The notes: generated from the sequence alone by a model not told the origin. Counted from the stretch's first letter, positions 11,191-21,982 are shown. The stretch: 64,000 bases of DNA from Azomonas macrocytogenes (GCF_014191985.1 NZ_JACHXI010000001.1:463166-527165); one strand, 5' to 3'. Made by a program: numbers and translations.

Positions 11191-13113
11191 ATGAGTATTT
11201 TCAGTCACTTCCAACAACGCTTCGAATCTACTCGCCAAGAAGAGTATTCGCTCCAGGAATATCTCGACCTGTGCAAACAGGATCCGAAAACCTATGCCTC
11301 TGCTGCCGAGCGCATGCTGATGGCTATTGGCGAACCAGAGCTTATCGATACTGCTAACGACCCACGCCTCTCGCGCATTTTTGCCAATAAGGTAATTCGC
11401 CGCTACCCGGCCTTTGCCGATTTCCATGGCATGGAAGACAGCATCGAGCAAATCGTTTCCTACTTTCGTCATGCCGCCCAGGGATTGGAGGAGAAGAAAC
11501 AGATCCTTTATCTCCTGGGTCCGGTAGGTGGCGGTAAATCGTCGCTGGCGGAAAAACTCAAGCAACTGATAGAAAGAATCCCCTTCTACGCTATCAAGGG
11601 TTCGCCTGTATTCGAATCGCCGCTGGGCCTGTTCAATCCGACCGAAGATGCGCAGATCCTCGAAGAGGATTACGGTATTTCGCGGCGCTACCTGAGCTCA
11701 ATCATGTCGCCTTGGGCCACCAAACGCCTGCAAGAATTCGGTGGTGACATCAGCAAGTTCCGCGTGGTCAAGCTCTACCCTTCGATCCTCAACCAGATCG
11801 CGGTGGCCAAGACCGAGCCAGGTGACGAGAACAACCAGGACATCTCGGCCCTGGTCGGCAAGGTGGATATCCGCAAGCTGGAAGAGTTTCCCCAGAATGA
11901 CGCCGACGCCTACAGCTACTCGGGCGCACTGTGCCGGGCCAACCAGGGTTTGATGGAATTCGTCGAGATGTTCAAGGCACCGATCAAGGTGCTGCATCCA
12001 CTGCTGACCGCGACCCAGGAAGGCAACTACAACAGCACCGAAGGCCTTGGTGCAATCCCGTTCAACGGTGTGCTGCTGGCGCACTCCAACGAATCGGAAT
12101 GGCACACCTTCCGCAACAACAAGAACAACGAGGCCTTCATCGACCGGATCTATATCGTCAAGGTACCGTACTGCCTGCGGGTCAGCGACGAGGTGAAGAT
12201 CTACGACAAGCTGCTCATCAGCAGTTCGCTTGCCCGGGCTCATTGCGCCCCGGATACCTTGAAAATGCTGGCGCAGTTCTCCGTGCTCTCTCGTCTCAAG
12301 GAACCGGAGAATTCCAACATCTATTCCAAGATGCGCGTCTACGACGGCGAAAACCTGAAGGATACCGACCCCAAAGCCAAGTCGATGCAGGAATATCGCG
12401 ATTCGGCTGGTGTGGATGAAGGCATGAATGGTCTCTCGACCCGCTTCGCTTTCAAGATTCTTTCCAAGGTCTTCAACTTCGACCCGAACGAAGTAGCTGC
12501 CAACCCGGTTCATCTGCTTTATGTCCTGGAGCAGCAGATCGAACAGGAGCAGTTCCCGGCCGAAGTGCGCGAACGCTACCTGCGCTACATCAAGGAATAT
12601 CTGGCGCCGCGTTACGTAGAGTTCATCGGTAAGGAAATCCAGACGGCCTATCTCGAATCCTATAGCGAGTACGGCCAGAATATTTTCGACCGCTATGTGC
12701 TGTACGCAGACTTCTGGATTCAGGACCAGGAATACCGTGATCCGGAAACCGGCGAGATCCTCAACCGTGCCTCTTTGAATGAGGAACTGGAGAAGATCGA
12801 GAAACCGGCCGGCATCAGCAACCCGAAAGATTTCCGTAACGAAATCGTCAACTTCGTGTTGCGTGCCCGTGCTCACAATAGCGGCAAGAATCCGAGCTGG
12901 CTCTCCTACGAGAAGCTGCGCGCAGTTATAGAGAAGAAAATGTTCTCCAATACCGAGGACCTGCTGCCGGTCATCAGCTTCAACGCCAAGGCCAGCAAGG
13001 AAGATCAGCAGAAGCATAATGATTTCGTTACCCGCATGGTCGAACGTGGCTACACGGAGAAACAGGTTCGCCTGCTGTCCGAGTGGTATCTGCGGGTCAG
13101 GAAATCGCAGTAA
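11191..13113 (+). CDS. prkA: PrkA family serine protein kinase (YeaG)
   Basis: A 640-residue protein, the normal length. The ATG at 11191 has a GAGGTGAAG ribosome-binding site just upstream. An N-terminal AAA+ region carries the Walker A motif GPVGGGKSS (about residues 112-120), and the C-terminal third is the PrkA kinase-like domain. In E. coli YeaG acts in nitrogen-starvation and stationary-phase stress; PrkA was described as a Ser kinase in Bacillus, with a Lon-like ATPase activity debated. It forms the conserved trio with YeaH and SpoVR that follows here. Confidence 0.95.
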   Translation: MSIFSHFQQRFESTRQEEYSLQEYLDLCKQDPKTYASAAERMLMAIGEPELIDTANDPRLSRIFANKVIRRYPAFADFHGMEDSIEQIVSYFRHAAQGLEEKKQILYLLGPVGGGKSSLAEKLKQLIERIPFYAIKGSPVFESPLGLFNPTEDAQILEEDYGISRRYLSSIMSPWATKRLQEFGGDISKFRVVKLYPSILNQIAVAKTEPGDENNQDISALVGKVDIRKLEEFPQNDADAYSYSGALCRANQGLMEFVEMFKAPIKVLHPLLTATQEGNYNSTEGLGAIPFNGVLLAHSNESEWHTFRNNKNNEAFIDRIYIVKVPYCLRVSDEVKIYDKLLISSSLARAHCAPDTLKMLAQFSVLSRLKEPENSNIYSKMRVYDGENLKDTDPKAKSMQEYRDSAGVDEGMNGLSTRFAFKILSKVFNFDPNEVAANPVHLLYVLEQQIEQEQFPAEVRERYLRYIKEYLAPRYVEFIGKEIQTAYLESYSEYGQNIFDRYVLYADFWIQDQEYRDPETGEILNRASLNEELEKIEKPAGISNPKDFRNEIVNFVLRARAHNSGKNPSWLSYEKLRAVIEKKMFSNTEDLLPVISFNAKASKEDQQKHNDFVTRMVERGYTEKQVRLLSEWYLRVRKSQ

Positions 13114-13151
13114 GCCTGCCGCAAGCGGCAACAAGCAGCAGTAAGCTACAG

Positions 13152-13223
13152 GCTTCAGGCGACAGGAAGAAGCAACGTCACAATCCTGCTTCTTTCTGCA
13201 GTCTGGGGCTTGCCGCCTGAAGC
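13152..13223. repeat. Inverted repeat between prkA and yeaH (REP-like)
   Basis: Outer arms GCTTCAGGCG (13152-13161) and CGCCTGAAGC (13214-13223) pair perfectly. Inner arms AAGAAGCA (13167-13174) and TGCTTCTT (13187-13194) also pair. A 72-base nested hairpin therefore fills most of the 126-base gap. It resembles pseudomonad repetitive palindromic elements and might stabilise or trim the prkA mRNA. Confidence 0.6.
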
Positions 13224-13239
13224 TCCCCTGGAGGGGCCT

Positions 13240-14511
13240 ATGAGTTATGTGATCGACCGACGCCTGAATGGCAAGAACAAGAGCACGGTAAACCGCCAGC
13301 GTTTCCTGCGACGTTATCGTGGTCATATAAAGAAAGCGGTAGAAGAAGCTGTCGGCAGACGTTCCATTACCGATATGGAGCATGGTGAGCAAATCAGCAT
13401 CCCCGGTCGCGATATCGACGAACCGGTACTACACCATGGCCGCGGTGGTCGCCAGACCATCATCCATCCCGGCAACAAGGAATTCACTGCCGGGGAAAGC
13501 ATCCCCCGCCCCAATGGAGGTGGCAGCGGCCAGGGTTCAGGCCAGGCCAGCAACAGCGGCGAAGGAATGGACGAATTCGTCTTCCAGATCACACAGGAAG
13601 AATTCCTCGATTTCATGTTCGAGGATTTGGAACTGCCCAACCTGGTCAAGCGCCACCTGACCGGCACCGATACTTTCAAGACAGTGCGCGCGGGTATCAG
13701 CAGTGAGGGCAACCCTTCACGCATCAATATCGTCCGCACGTTGCGCTCGGCCCATGCCCGGCGTATTGCCCTGTCGGGCAGCAGCCGTATCCAGTTGCGA
13801 GAAATGAAGGACGAGCTCGAACGGCTGAAACGCGACGAGCCCGACAATCTCGATGAAATCGAGGCAGTAGAGCATGAAATCGAGAAACTGAGCGCACGCA
13901 TTCATCGTGTGCCGTTCCTGGATACCTTCGACCTGAAATACAACCTGCTGGTGAAACATCCCAACCCCAGCTCGAAGGCCGTGATGTTCTGCCTGATGGA
14001 TGTGTCCGGCTCGATGACGCAAGCCACCAAAGACATCGCCAAGCGCTTCTTCATCCTGCTCTATCTGTTCCTAAAGCGTAGCTATGACAAGATCGAAGTC
14101 GTCTTCATCCGCCACCACACCAGCGCCAAGGAAGTCGACGAAGAGGAGTTTTTCTATTCGCGTGAAACCGGCGGTACCATCGTTTCCAGTGCCTTGAAGA
14201 TGATGCAGGAGATCATGGCGCAGCGGTATCCGGTCAATGAGTGGAACATCTACGCAGCCCAGGCTTCGGACGGTGATAACTGGAACGACGATTCACCCGT
14301 CTGTCGCGACATACTCATTAATCAGATCATGCCGTTCGTCCAATACTTTTCCTATGTGGAAATTACGCCCCGCGAGCACCAGGCCCTGTGGTACGAATAT
14401 GAAAACGTACACGAAGCGTTCCCGGAATGCTTCGCCCAGCAACAGCTGGTTTCCGCTGCGGATATCTACCCGGTATTCCGCGACCTTTTCCAGCGTCGGC
14501 TTGCCAGTTGA
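13240..14511 (+). CDS. yeaH: YeaH/YhbH family protein (DUF444)
   Basis: A 423-residue DUF444 protein. The ATG at 13240 follows a GGAGG site. The C-terminal half is a von Willebrand A-like domain with the MIDAS-type motif MDVSGSMT near residue 250 and the later [10 protein letters not shown] Gly-rich linker (about 85-105) separates it from the basic N-terminus. YeaH is co-transcribed with the PrkA kinase in many bacteria and is thought to act with it, but its biochemical role is unknown. Confidence 0.93.
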   Translation: MSYVIDRRLNGKNKSTVNRQRFLRRYRGHIKKAVEEAVGRRSITDMEHGEQISIPGRDIDEPVLHHGRGGRQTIIHPGNKEFTAGESIPRPNGGGSGQGSGQASNSGEGMDEFVFQITQEEFLDFMFEDLELPNLVKRHLTGTDTFKTVRAGISSEGNPSRINIVRTLRSAHARRIALSGSSRIQLREMKDELERLKRDEPDNLDEIEAVEHEIEKLSARIHRVPFLDTFDLKYNLLVKHPNPSSKAVMFCLMDVSGSMTQATKDIAKRFFILLYLFLKRSYDKIEVVFIRHHTSAKEVDEEEFFYSRETGGTIVSSALKMMQEIMAQRYPVNEWNIYAAQASDGDNWNDDSPVCRDILINQIMPFVQYFSYVEITPREHQALWYEYENVHEAFPECFAQQQLVSAADIYPVFRDLFQRRLAS

Positions 14512-14523
14512 GGAAGGGAGAAT

Positions 14524-16056
14524 ATGAAACGTCAACCCATCTCCACCGGTTCGGAATGGACGTTCGAGCTGATCCAGGAATACGATCGAGAAATCGGTCG
14601 TATCGCCGAACGTTACGGATTGGACACTTACCCCAACCAGATCGAAGTCATTACCGCCGAACAGATGATGGATGCCTACGCCTCGGTAGGTATGCCCATC
14701 GGCTACCACCACTGGTCCTACGGCAAGCATTTCCTTTCGACTGAAAAAGGCTACAAACGTGGCCAGATGGGTCTGGCCTACGAAATCGTGATCAACTCCG
14801 ATCCCTGTATCGCCTATTTGATGGAAGAAAACACCGTCACCATGCAGGCGCTGGTTATCGCCCACGCCTGCTATGGACACAATAGCTTCTTCAAGGGCAA
14901 CTACCTGTTCCGCACCTGGACCGATGCCAGCTCGATCATCGACTATCTGGTCTTTGCCAAGCAGTACATCAGCCAGTGCGAAGAACGCTACGGTATCGAT
15001 GCAGTGGAGGATCTGCTCGATTCCTGCCACTCCTTGATGAATTACGGCGTGGATCGTTACAAGCGTCCTTATCCGATTTCAGCAGAAGAGGAACGGCGTC
15101 GGCAGAAAGATCGTGAAGAACACATGCAGCGGCAGATCAACGATCTGTGGCGCACAATTCCGCGCCCGAACGACAAGAACGAAGGCCCGGAGCAACGCAA
15201 GCGCTTTCCTGTCGAGCCACAGGAGAACATCCTGTACTTCCTCGAAAAACATGCCCCGCTGCTGGAACCTTGGCAGCGCGAAATAGTGCGCATCGTGCGC
15301 AAGATTGCCCAGTATTTCTACCCGCAGCGCCAGACGCAGGTCATGAACGAGGGCTGGGCAACATTCTGGCACTACACTCTGCTCAACGAGCTCTATGACG
15401 AAGGGCTGGTTACCGACGGCTTCATGCTGGAATTTCTGCAATCACACAGCAGCGTCATCTTGCAGCCTGGTTTCGACAGCCCCTGGTACAGCGGAATCAA
15501 CCCCTACACACTGGGTTTTTCGATGTTCCAGGATATTCGCCGCATCTGCGAGAATCCGACCGAAGAAGACAAGCACTGGTTCCCTGACATTGCAGGCAGC
15601 GACTGGCTATCGACCATCAAGTTCGCCATGCGTGACTTCAAGGACGAAAGCTTCATCCTGCAATTTCTGTCACCCAAGGTCATACGCGATCTCAAGCTGT
15701 TCAGCATTCTCGACGACGATCGCCAGGAGAATCTCCTGGTTCCTGCGATTCACGACGAAGAAGGCTACCGGACCATTCGTGAGCTGCTGGCAGCCCAATA
15801 CAATCTGGGTAACCGCGAGCCGAATATCCAGGTCTGGAACGTCAATCTGCGTGGCGACCGTTCACTGACCTTGCGTCATCAACAGCATGATCGCAAGCCG
15901 TTGGGCGACTCTACCAACGATGTGCTCAGGCACCTGCATCGGCTGTGGGGGTTCGATGTGCATCTGGAATCACGCCAGGACGACAACCTGATCACCGTGC
16001 ATCATATGCCGGCCCGCGAGGAAAGCCGACGTACGGATCTGATCGTGACGGTTTAA
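14524..16056 (+). CDS. SpoVR family protein
   Basis: A 510-residue protein starting 12 bases after yeaH with a GAAGGGAG ribosome-binding site. The SpoVR fold is recognised by [10 protein letters not shown], by [13 protein letters not shown] with its His residues, and by [13 protein letters not shown]. The E. coli homologue is YcgB. The family is named for a Bacillus spore-cortex gene, but in non-sporulating proteobacteria it travels with yeaG/yeaH, and its function is not established. The conserved His/Glu clusters hint at a metal site (inference). Confidence 0.93.
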   Translation: MKRQPISTGSEWTFELIQEYDREIGRIAERYGLDTYPNQIEVITAEQMMDAYASVGMPIGYHHWSYGKHFLSTEKGYKRGQMGLAYEIVINSDPCIAYLMEENTVTMQALVIAHACYGHNSFFKGNYLFRTWTDASSIIDYLVFAKQYISQCEERYGIDAVEDLLDSCHSLMNYGVDRYKRPYPISAEEERRRQKDREEHMQRQINDLWRTIPRPNDKNEGPEQRKRFPVEPQENILYFLEKHAPLLEPWQREIVRIVRKIAQYFYPQRQTQVMNEGWATFWHYTLLNELYDEGLVTDGFMLEFLQSHSSVILQPGFDSPWYSGINPYTLGFSMFQDIRRICENPTEEDKHWFPDIAGSDWLSTIKFAMRDFKDESFILQFLSPKVIRDLKLFSILDDDRQENLLVPAIHDEEGYRTIRELLAAQYNLGNREPNIQVWNVNLRGDRSLTLRHQQHDRKPLGDSTNDVLRHLHRLWGFDVHLESRQDDNLITVHHMPAREESRRTDLIVTV

Positions 16057-16072
16057 GGCCCTTCACTGAAAA

Positions 16073-16106
16073 GCATCTATCTGGTGATTCGCTACCAGAT
16101 AGATGC
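16073..16106. repeat. Perfect 13-bp palindrome downstream of spoVR
   Basis: GCATCTATCTGGT (16073-16085) pairs with ACCAGATAGATGC (16094-16106) across an 8-base loop. No T-tract follows directly, so it is not a canonical intrinsic terminator for spoVR. It may still end the spoVR transcript or act as an operator for cca. Confidence 0.5.
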
Positions 16107-16151
16107 ACGTTCAGGTTGTTTCTCTTATCCTCCGCGCCCAACGGAGGTCAT

Positions 16152-17390
16152 ATGCAAATCTACAAAGTTGGTGGTGCAGTTCGAGATCGCTTACTGGGAC
16201 GCCCGGTAACCGAAACGGATTGGGTGGTAGTGGGTGCCAAGGTGGATGACATGCTGGCTCTGGGCTATCGCCCGGTTGGCGCTGACTTTCCGGTATTTCT
16301 CCACCCCAAGACCGGTGAGGAATACGCCCTCGCCCGCACCGAACGCAAAAGCGGGCGAGGCTATGGAGGATTTACCTTCCATACCGCCCCGGAAGTGACC
16401 CTGGAACAGGATCTTATCCGCAGGGATCTCACCATCAACGCCTTGGCCGAAGACGAACAAGGTACGGTTATCGATCCTTACGGGGGCCGGCAGGATCTCG
16501 ATGCGCGTGTACTGCGCCACGTCTCTCCGGCTTTTAGCGAAGACCCACTGCGCGTGCTGCGTGTGGCTCGCTTTGCCGCTCGCTACGCAGGGCTAGGATT
16601 TCGCATCGCAAAAGAAACGCATCAACTGATGCGCCAATTGAGCGAATCGGGCGAACTCAAGGCCCTTACGCCCGAACGTATCTGGAAAGAAATATCTCGC
16701 GCCCTGATGGAGCCTTATCCGGATGTCTTCATTCAGGTACTGCATGACTGTGGAGCCCTCAAGGAATTACTTCCAGAACTGGATGCGTTGTTCGGTGTGC
16801 CGCAAACGGCCGAACACCATCCGGAAATAGATACCGGCCTGCACATCCTGCTGGTGCTGCAACAGTGCGCCCTGCATGAACAGCCATTGGCAGTACGTTG
16901 GTCCTGCCTACTGCATGACCTGGGCAAGGGAGCGACGCTCCCGGAAAACTGGCCGCGCCATATCTGTCACGAGAAAAATGGAATCGCGCTGATTCGAGCA
17001 GTCAATCAACGCTGCAAATCTCCGCGCGATTGCCAGGAGCTATCGCTACTGGTCGGCCAATACCACACTCATGCCCATCGTGCCCTGGAACTTCGTCCAT
17101 CCACGCTGCTTGAGCTGTTGCAGCATTTCGATATCTATCGCCGACCGGAACGCTTCGAGCAGTATCTGGCCGCCTGCGAAATGGATGCCCGGGGTCGCCA
17201 GGACATGCAGGACCGGACATACCTTCAAGCAGCCTATCTGCGTGGTGCAGCGGACACCGCACGCGCTATTGCAGTACAGCCACTACTTGCAAAAGGTTAT
17301 CAGGGGGCAGAATTGGGTGAGGCCTTGAAACAAGAACGCCTGCATGCCTTATCGAGCTACAAGACAGCTCACTCTGCCAATCAGGCATGA
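16152..17390 (+). CDS. cca: CCA-adding tRNA nucleotidyltransferase (multifunctional Cca)
   Basis: A 412-residue protein. The ATG at 16152 follows ACGGAGG and begins the family N-terminus; the frame is open 69 codons earlier, inside spoVR, without homology. The nucleotidyltransferase head has [11 protein letters not shown], the metal pair in ETDWVVVG, and [10 protein letters not shown]. The C-terminal half has an HD phosphohydrolase motif (LLHDLGKG), as in gammaproteobacterial Cca with phosphatase activity. It repairs or adds the 3' CCA of tRNAs. Confidence 0.95.
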   Translation: MQIYKVGGAVRDRLLGRPVTETDWVVVGAKVDDMLALGYRPVGADFPVFLHPKTGEEYALARTERKSGRGYGGFTFHTAPEVTLEQDLIRRDLTINALAEDEQGTVIDPYGGRQDLDARVLRHVSPAFSEDPLRVLRVARFAARYAGLGFRIAKETHQLMRQLSESGELKALTPERIWKEISRALMEPYPDVFIQVLHDCGALKELLPELDALFGVPQTAEHHPEIDTGLHILLVLQQCALHEQPLAVRWSCLLHDLGKGATLPENWPRHICHEKNGIALIRAVNQRCKSPRDCQELSLLVGQYHTHAHRALELRPSTLLELLQHFDIYRRPERFEQYLAACEMDARGRQDMQDRTYLQAAYLRGAADTARAIAVQPLLAKGYQGAELGEALKQERLHALSSYKTAHSANQA

Positions 17391-17402
17391 TCTCAAAGGA
17401 CT

Positions 17403-17939
17403 TTACACAGGCGTATCAGGGTCGATCAACGACTGTGGCGTCAACGCCATTCCCTGCCACTGGAAGGGCACCGGCCACAAACCTTGATCGAATCGGGCCG
17501 CTTGCCATAAATCGGCAAAATTCATCTTTGCCAATGGGTGCTCCAACTGCGGAACCAGCAAAGCAAGCGGCCATAGCACAAAGGCATTCTTGAGAATCTC
17601 CGGGCGCGGCAGCACCAGACCACCAAAGGAGCCCACTTGATCGCCATAAACCAATATATCGATATCCAGCGGCAGCCCCCTACGATCCGGCGCGTAACGG
17701 CCATTGTCCGCCTCGATGAGTTTCAGTCGCCGGTCCAGCTCCAGTACCGGCAGACTTGTCAGTCCAGCGACCACTAGATTATAGAAATTATCACCTTTGT
17801 AGCCGACCGCCAGGCTTTCGAAGACTGCAGAACAACGCATATCCGTAAAGATGCCGGCCAATTCATCCAATGCTGCGACCAGATGCTTTTCACGCTCGAC
17901 ATTGCTCCCAAGGCCAAGCAACACAGAAATCATCGACAT
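17403..17939 (-). CDS. folK: 2-amino-4-hydroxy-6-hydroxymethyldihydropteridine pyrophosphokinase FolK
   Basis: A 178-residue pterin pyrophosphokinase. The N-terminal LGLGSNVEREKHL, the RRGLPLDIDILVYG signature with its Asp pair, and LPRPEILKNAFVLWPL are all present. It transfers pyrophosphate from ATP to the pterin alcohol in folate synthesis. Its start overlaps the end of folB by 10 bases, giving a folB-folK unit on the minus strand that converges with cca. Confidence 0.95.
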   Translation of the reverse strand: MSMISVLLGLGSNVEREKHLVAALDELAGIFTDMRCSAVFESLAVGYKGDNFYNLVVAGLTSLPVLELDRRLKLIEADNGRYAPDRRGLPLDIDILVYGDQVGSFGGLVLPRPEILKNAFVLWPLALLVPQLEHPLAKMNFADLWQAARFDQGLWPVPFQWQGMALTPQSLIDPDTPV

Positions 17940-18283
17940 CCGCGCTCGATCTCCACGCCCAGACTACGCACACAAGGGTGGACACCTGGCTTGTTCACAC
18001 GCACCCGCAGCCAGGGAATGCCGAATTCGCGCATAAGCATGCTCGCCAAATCCTCGGCAAATGTCTCGACCAATATGTAATCGGCCTGCGCGGCAAACTG
18101 CTCGACGCTGGCAATGACCTTCGCATAGTCAAGTGCCTCGTCCAGGGCGTCCCCTGCGGCTGCAGGACGGATATCCCAGCCCATGACCAAATCCAGGTAC
18201 AGGCACTGTCGGATATTGCGCTCCCATTCGTAGGCTCCAATCAGGGTTTCTACTTCCAGCCCCTCGATAAAAACCGTATCCAC
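17930..18283 (-). CDS. folB: Dihydroneopterin aldolase FolB
   Basis: A 117-residue protein with the FolB pattern: IEGLEVETLIGAYEWER at the N-terminus (catalytic Tyr/Glu), DYAKV in the centre, and the C-terminal VNKPG motif. It cleaves dihydroneopterin to 6-hydroxymethyl-dihydropterin and glycolaldehyde, directly before FolK. The stop codon is inside folK. In P. aeruginosa plsY (PA0581) lies between folB and tsaD; here only a 189-base gap remains. Confidence 0.95.
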   Translation of the reverse strand: MDTVFIEGLEVETLIGAYEWERNIRQCLYLDLVMGWDIRPAAAGDALDEALDYAKVIASVEQFAAQADYILVETFAEDLASMLMREFGIPWLRVRVNKPGVHPCVRSLGVEIERGCR

Positions 18284-18472
18284 ACTATTTTCCCGTATGC
18301 CGCTCAGAGTTGACCATTTAGTTAGTTACCCGTGGCTTTTGAAGGATTGAATGGTCTCGATATAATTGCTGCACTGCTAGCAATAGCTGACCAGGCAACA
18401 CTTCAAGACAGCATGAGCCGCTGTAACCTTGATCGGCACGGTCTCAGGCCAGCTCCCCGGTAGCTATTCGCT

Positions 18473-19498
18473 TCAGATCGCCTCGAGGCGCTCCATCGGC
18501 CATCTGGCCTGCACTTCGATCGCTGGCCCATTGTGTTGACCGGCCAACAACCGTTGACAGCCAGCATAGGCAATCATTGCACCGTTATCCGTACAAAACC
18601 GGGAACGGGCATAGAAAACCTGTCCATTCATTTCAGCCAACATCAATGCCAGCGAATCGCGCAAAGCTTGGTTGGCGCTTACTCCACCAGCGATAACCAA
18701 ACGTGTCAGGCCAGTCTGCTGCAAAGCCCGGCGGCACTTGATCGTCAGCGTATCGACCACTGCCTGCTGGAAGGCCAGCGCGATATCGCTGCAGGTCCGA
18801 GCGCCATCATCTCCGGCATTACGGCATCTGGTCCAGGTATTCAGTGCAGACGTCTTGAGGCCACTGAAGCTGAAATCCAGACCGGGGCGATCGGTCATCG
18901 GTCGTGGCAAGACGAAACGCCCCGGCGTGCCAGTCATGGCAAGACGAGCGATTTCCGGCCCACCTGGGTACCCTAGACCGAGTAACTTGGCAGTTTTGTC
19001 GAAGGCCTCGCCTGCCGCATCGTCGATGGACTCGCCAAGCAGCTCGTAACGACCGATTCCTTCGACCTTTACCAGTTGCGTATGCCCACCGGAAACCAGC
19101 AAGGCGACGAAAGGGAAAGTCGGTGGCGCCTCTTCCAGCATCGGCGCCAGAAGATGCCCTTCCATATGATGAACTGCCACAGCCGGGACATTCCAGGCCA
19201 AAGCCAATGCCTGAGCGCAGGATGCGCCAACGAGCAAGGCCCCGACCAAACCGGGTCCGGCCGTATAGGCCAGCGCATCAATCCCGGAAGCCTCACAGCA
19301 AGCTTCGTCCAGAACCTGACGAATCAGCGGCAACAGACGCTTCACATGATCACGCGACGCCAGCTCGGGAACCACGCCACCATAGACACTATGCAGGTCA
19401 ACCTGACTGAACAAAGCATCGGCCAACAACCCCTGCTCACTATCGTACAGCGCAACACCGGTTTCGTCGCAGGACGTTTCCAACCCTAGCACTCGCAT
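18473..19498 (-). CDS. tsaD: tRNA N6-threonylcarbamoyladenosine transferase TsaD
   Basis: A 341-residue ASKHA-fold protein. [11 protein letters not shown] opens the chain, [10 protein letters not shown] supplies the two metal-ligand histidines, and SGGHTQLV plus [10 protein letters not shown] are the nucleotide-binding motifs. With TsaB, TsaC and TsaE it makes t6A37 in ANN-decoding tRNAs. It is divergent from rpsU, as in other pseudomonads. Confidence 0.96.
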   Translation of the reverse strand: MRVLGLETSCDETGVALYDSEQGLLADALFSQVDLHSVYGGVVPELASRDHVKRLLPLIRQVLDEACCEASGIDALAYTAGPGLVGALLVGASCAQALALAWNVPAVAVHHMEGHLLAPMLEEAPPTFPFVALLVSGGHTQLVKVEGIGRYELLGESIDDAAGEAFDKTAKLLGLGYPGGPEIARLAMTGTPGRFVLPRPMTDRPGLDFSFSGLKTSALNTWTRCRNAGDDGARTCSDIALAFQQAVVDTLTIKCRRALQQTGLTRLVIAGGVSANQALRDSLALMLAEMNGQVFYARSRFCTDNGAMIAYAGCQRLLAGQHNGPAIEVQARWPMERLEAI

Positions 19499-19700
19499 GG
19501 GCTCGTACCTTGAGAAGCCATCAAAAGAAGGCGCGCATATTAATCGCCTCGGTCATTGCTAGACCAGTGCTTTTCCCGCCGGAAACTTTGCATTCCACAT
19601 GTCGACGGGGTACCATCCGCAACCCTTAAAAATCAGCGTGCTTGCGAGCCACCGACCGAAGTACGCTGCAAACCGGTAATCAAGTGAAGGTACGCCCTGG

Positions 19701-19916
19701 ATGCCTGCTGTCAAAGTTAAAGAAAACGAACCTTTCGACGTAGCCCTGCGTCGCTTCAAGCGCTCCTGTGAAAAGGCCGGTATTCTGGCTGAAGTTCGTA
19801 GCCGCGAGTTCTATGAGAAACCCACCTCCGAACGCAAGCGCAAGGCGGCAGCAGCAGTCAAGCGCCATGCCAAGAAAGTGCAGCGCGAACAGCGCCGCAG
19901 CGTTCGCCTCTACTGA
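19701..19916 (+). CDS. rpsU: 30S ribosomal protein S21
   Basis: A 71-residue, very basic protein matching bS21 across its length ([20 protein letters not shown] at the start and RRSVRLY at the end). It is the first gene of the macromolecular synthesis operon rpsU-dnaG-rpoD. A terminator lies between rpsU and dnaG, which explains how S21 can be made in excess of primase. Confidence 0.97.
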   Translation: MPAVKVKENEPFDVALRRFKRSCEKAGILAEVRSREFYEKPTSERKRKAAAAVKRHAKKVQREQRRSVRLY

Positions 19917-19963
19917 TACGCCAGTAGCAAGCAGGCTTCCTGTTGAATGGAAGCCGAACGGAG

Positions 19964-20000
19964 ACCCCGCATCGCACAAGCGAATGTTCGGGGTTTTCTT
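19964..20000 (+). terminator. Intrinsic terminator between rpsU and dnaG
   Basis: ACCCCG (19964-19969) pairs with CGGGGT (19989-19994), followed by TTTCTT. An additional small hairpin GCTTCC/GGAAGC lies just upstream (19935-19954). A partial terminator at this place is known from the homologous E. coli operon. Confidence 0.7.
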
Positions 20001-20029
20001 GCTCCCGGCCCACCTGATACTGACGAGCC

Positions 20030-21928
20030 ATGGCCGGACTGATTTCCCAACCTTTCATCGATGATCTGCTGAATCGTACGGATATCGTCGATGTAATCGG
20101 CTCACGTATCACGCTCAAGAAAACTGGTAAGAATTACTCCGCACGCTGCCCCTTCCACAACGAAAAGACTCCCTCCTTTACTGTCAGCCCGGACAAACAA
20201 TTCTATTACTGCTTCGGCTGCGGAGCCGGTGGCAACGCCCTTGGTTTTGTGATGGACCACGACCACCTGGATTTTCCCCAGGCTGTCGAGGAACTGGCCA
20301 GACAAGCAGGCGTCGAGGTTCTACGCGAAGAAACCGGCCTTCCCCCCAAGCCACGCCAGGCAACGGACTCCCCGCTATATGCCCTGATGGCCGCCGCATC
20401 CAACTATTACCGCCAGGCACTCAAAAGCCACTCATCCAGAGGCCCGGCCATCAATTACCTGAAAGGACGCGGACTGACTGGAATCATCGCCCGCGATTTC
20501 GGCCTCGGTCTCGCGCCCCCAGGCTGGGACAACCTGCTCAAGCACCTGGGTGGCGATGCCCTGCAACAAAAGGCAATGATCGATGCCGGTCTACTGATCG
20601 AAAATCCTGAGACTGGCAAGCGCTACGACCGTTTCCGCGACCGTATCATGTTTCCTATTCGCGATAGCCGCGGCCGGGTAATCGCCTTTGGTGGCCGAGT
20701 CCTAGGCGACGACAAGCCCAAGTATCTCAACTCGCCGGAAACACCGATCTTCCACAAAGGGCAGGAACTGTACGGACTGTTCGAAGCAAGGCAGCACAAC
20801 CGCCACCTCGACGAAATCCTTGTTGTGGAAGGCTACATGGATGTCATAGCGCTTGCTCAGCAAAACCTGCGCAACGCTGTCGCGACACTGGGCACGGCAA
20901 CCAGCACGGAACACCTCAAGCGGCTGTTCCGCATAACGCCCAGTATCCTGTTCTGCTTTGATGGCGACCAGGCTGGACGCAAGGCAGCCTGGCGCGCACT
21001 GGAAGCGGCCCTGCCCTGCCTTCTGGACGGTCGCCGCACCCGTTTTCTATTTCTACCCGAAGGCGAAGACCCGGATAGCCTGGTGCGTAGCGAAGGCCCG
21101 GATGCCTTTCGCGCTCGCATGCAACAGCAAGCCCAGCCTCTGGCCGACTACTTCTTCCAGAAACTTGGCGAAGAGGCTGCGCCCAATTCACTGGAAGGCA
21201 AGGCGCACCTGGCCGCACTCGCCGCCCCGCTTATCGATCAGATTCCAGGCGCCAACCTGCGCCGCTTGATGCTCCAGCGCCTGTCAGAACTTACTGGACT
21301 CAATGACGAAGCCCTGCAGGCGGCAAGCGCTACCCTTGTAACCGCTCCTGCGCAGCTTCCTTATTTTCGCGATGCCGCTACAGATAGCGACCCGGGCCAA
21401 CAGGCACCAATTTCTCAAAAGCAGATAGGCCGACGACCTCAACGGCAGGACTATCAACCTCGCCTCTCATACCGACCAAGCACGGTCGAACCACCAATCC
21501 TGACAACTCTTCGTACCCTGCTACGCTATCCGGAGTTCGCGCAAAAAGTCGAAGACGCCAGTAACTTTGCCGCAGAAGAAGACACCTACTTTCAACTACT
21601 CGTAGCCCTGCTGGGAGCCTTGCAGAAAAGTCCGAACCTGCGCTCGCTGCAACTTATGGCGCGCTGGCACGGAACCGATCAAGGCCGCCTGCTACGGGCC
21701 CTGGCAGAAAAGGAATGGCTAATATCCGAGGATAACCTTGAACAACAATTTTTCGACACCATAAACAAACTTGCAGCCAGACAACATGAGCAACGACTCG
21801 AATCGCTTCTCTGCAAAGCCCGCGAAAGCGAGCTCAGCAAAGAAGAAAAAGAGCAGCTTTGTGAACTGCTGCAACACGGCACTTCACTGCCGACCCCGGC
21901 CTCAACTGGCACACACAAGCAAAATTGA
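20030..21928 (+). CDS. dnaG: DNA primase DnaG
   Basis: A 632-residue primase. The N-terminal zinc ribbon is CPFHNEKTPSF plus YYCFGCGAGG (CHC2 type). The TOPRIM core shows VVEGYMDVIAL and FDGDQAGRKAA. A Pro/Gln-rich linker (about residues 430-480) leads to the C-terminal DnaB-binding domain. It synthesises RNA primers at the replication fork. The ATG at 20030 lies 36 bases after the terminator stem. Confidence 0.96.
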   Translation: MAGLISQPFIDDLLNRTDIVDVIGSRITLKKTGKNYSARCPFHNEKTPSFTVSPDKQFYYCFGCGAGGNALGFVMDHDHLDFPQAVEELARQAGVEVLREETGLPPKPRQATDSPLYALMAAASNYYRQALKSHSSRGPAINYLKGRGLTGIIARDFGLGLAPPGWDNLLKHLGGDALQQKAMIDAGLLIENPETGKRYDRFRDRIMFPIRDSRGRVIAFGGRVLGDDKPKYLNSPETPIFHKGQELYGLFEARQHNRHLDEILVVEGYMDVIALAQQNLRNAVATLGTATSTEHLKRLFRITPSILFCFDGDQAGRKAAWRALEAALPCLLDGRRTRFLFLPEGEDPDSLVRSEGPDAFRARMQQQAQPLADYFFQKLGEEAAPNSLEGKAHLAALAAPLIDQIPGANLRRLMLQRLSELTGLNDEALQAASATLVTAPAQLPYFRDAATDSDPGQQAPISQKQIGRRPQRQDYQPRLSYRPSTVEPPILTTLRTLLRYPEFAQKVEDASNFAAEEDTYFQLLVALLGALQKSPNLRSLQLMARWHGTDQGRLLRALAEKEWLISEDNLEQQFFDTINKLAARQHEQRLESLLCKARESELSKEEKEQLCELLQHGTSLPTPASTGTHKQN

Positions 21929-21930
21929 GC

Positions 21931-21936
21931 TATAAT
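21931..21936 (+). promoter_or_regulatory. Perfect -10 box upstream of rpoD
   Basis: TATAAT lies 3 bases after the dnaG stop and 47 bases before rpoD. No convincing -35 is visible at 16-18 bases. It lies inside an inverted repeat ACACAAGC/GCTTGTGT (21912-21919 and 21942-21949). It may be an internal promoter allowing extra rpoD expression. Confidence 0.4.
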
Positions 21937-21982
21937 TCTTCGCTTGTGTTCAGCCCGCCAGACCATCAGTGGATAGGGTTCT

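Noticed and set aside
11698..13392. A 564-codon minus-strand open frame opposite prkA
   Set aside because: It is the antisense shadow of a GC-rich coding region. Its composition has no known domain, while prkA on the other strand is fully conserved.
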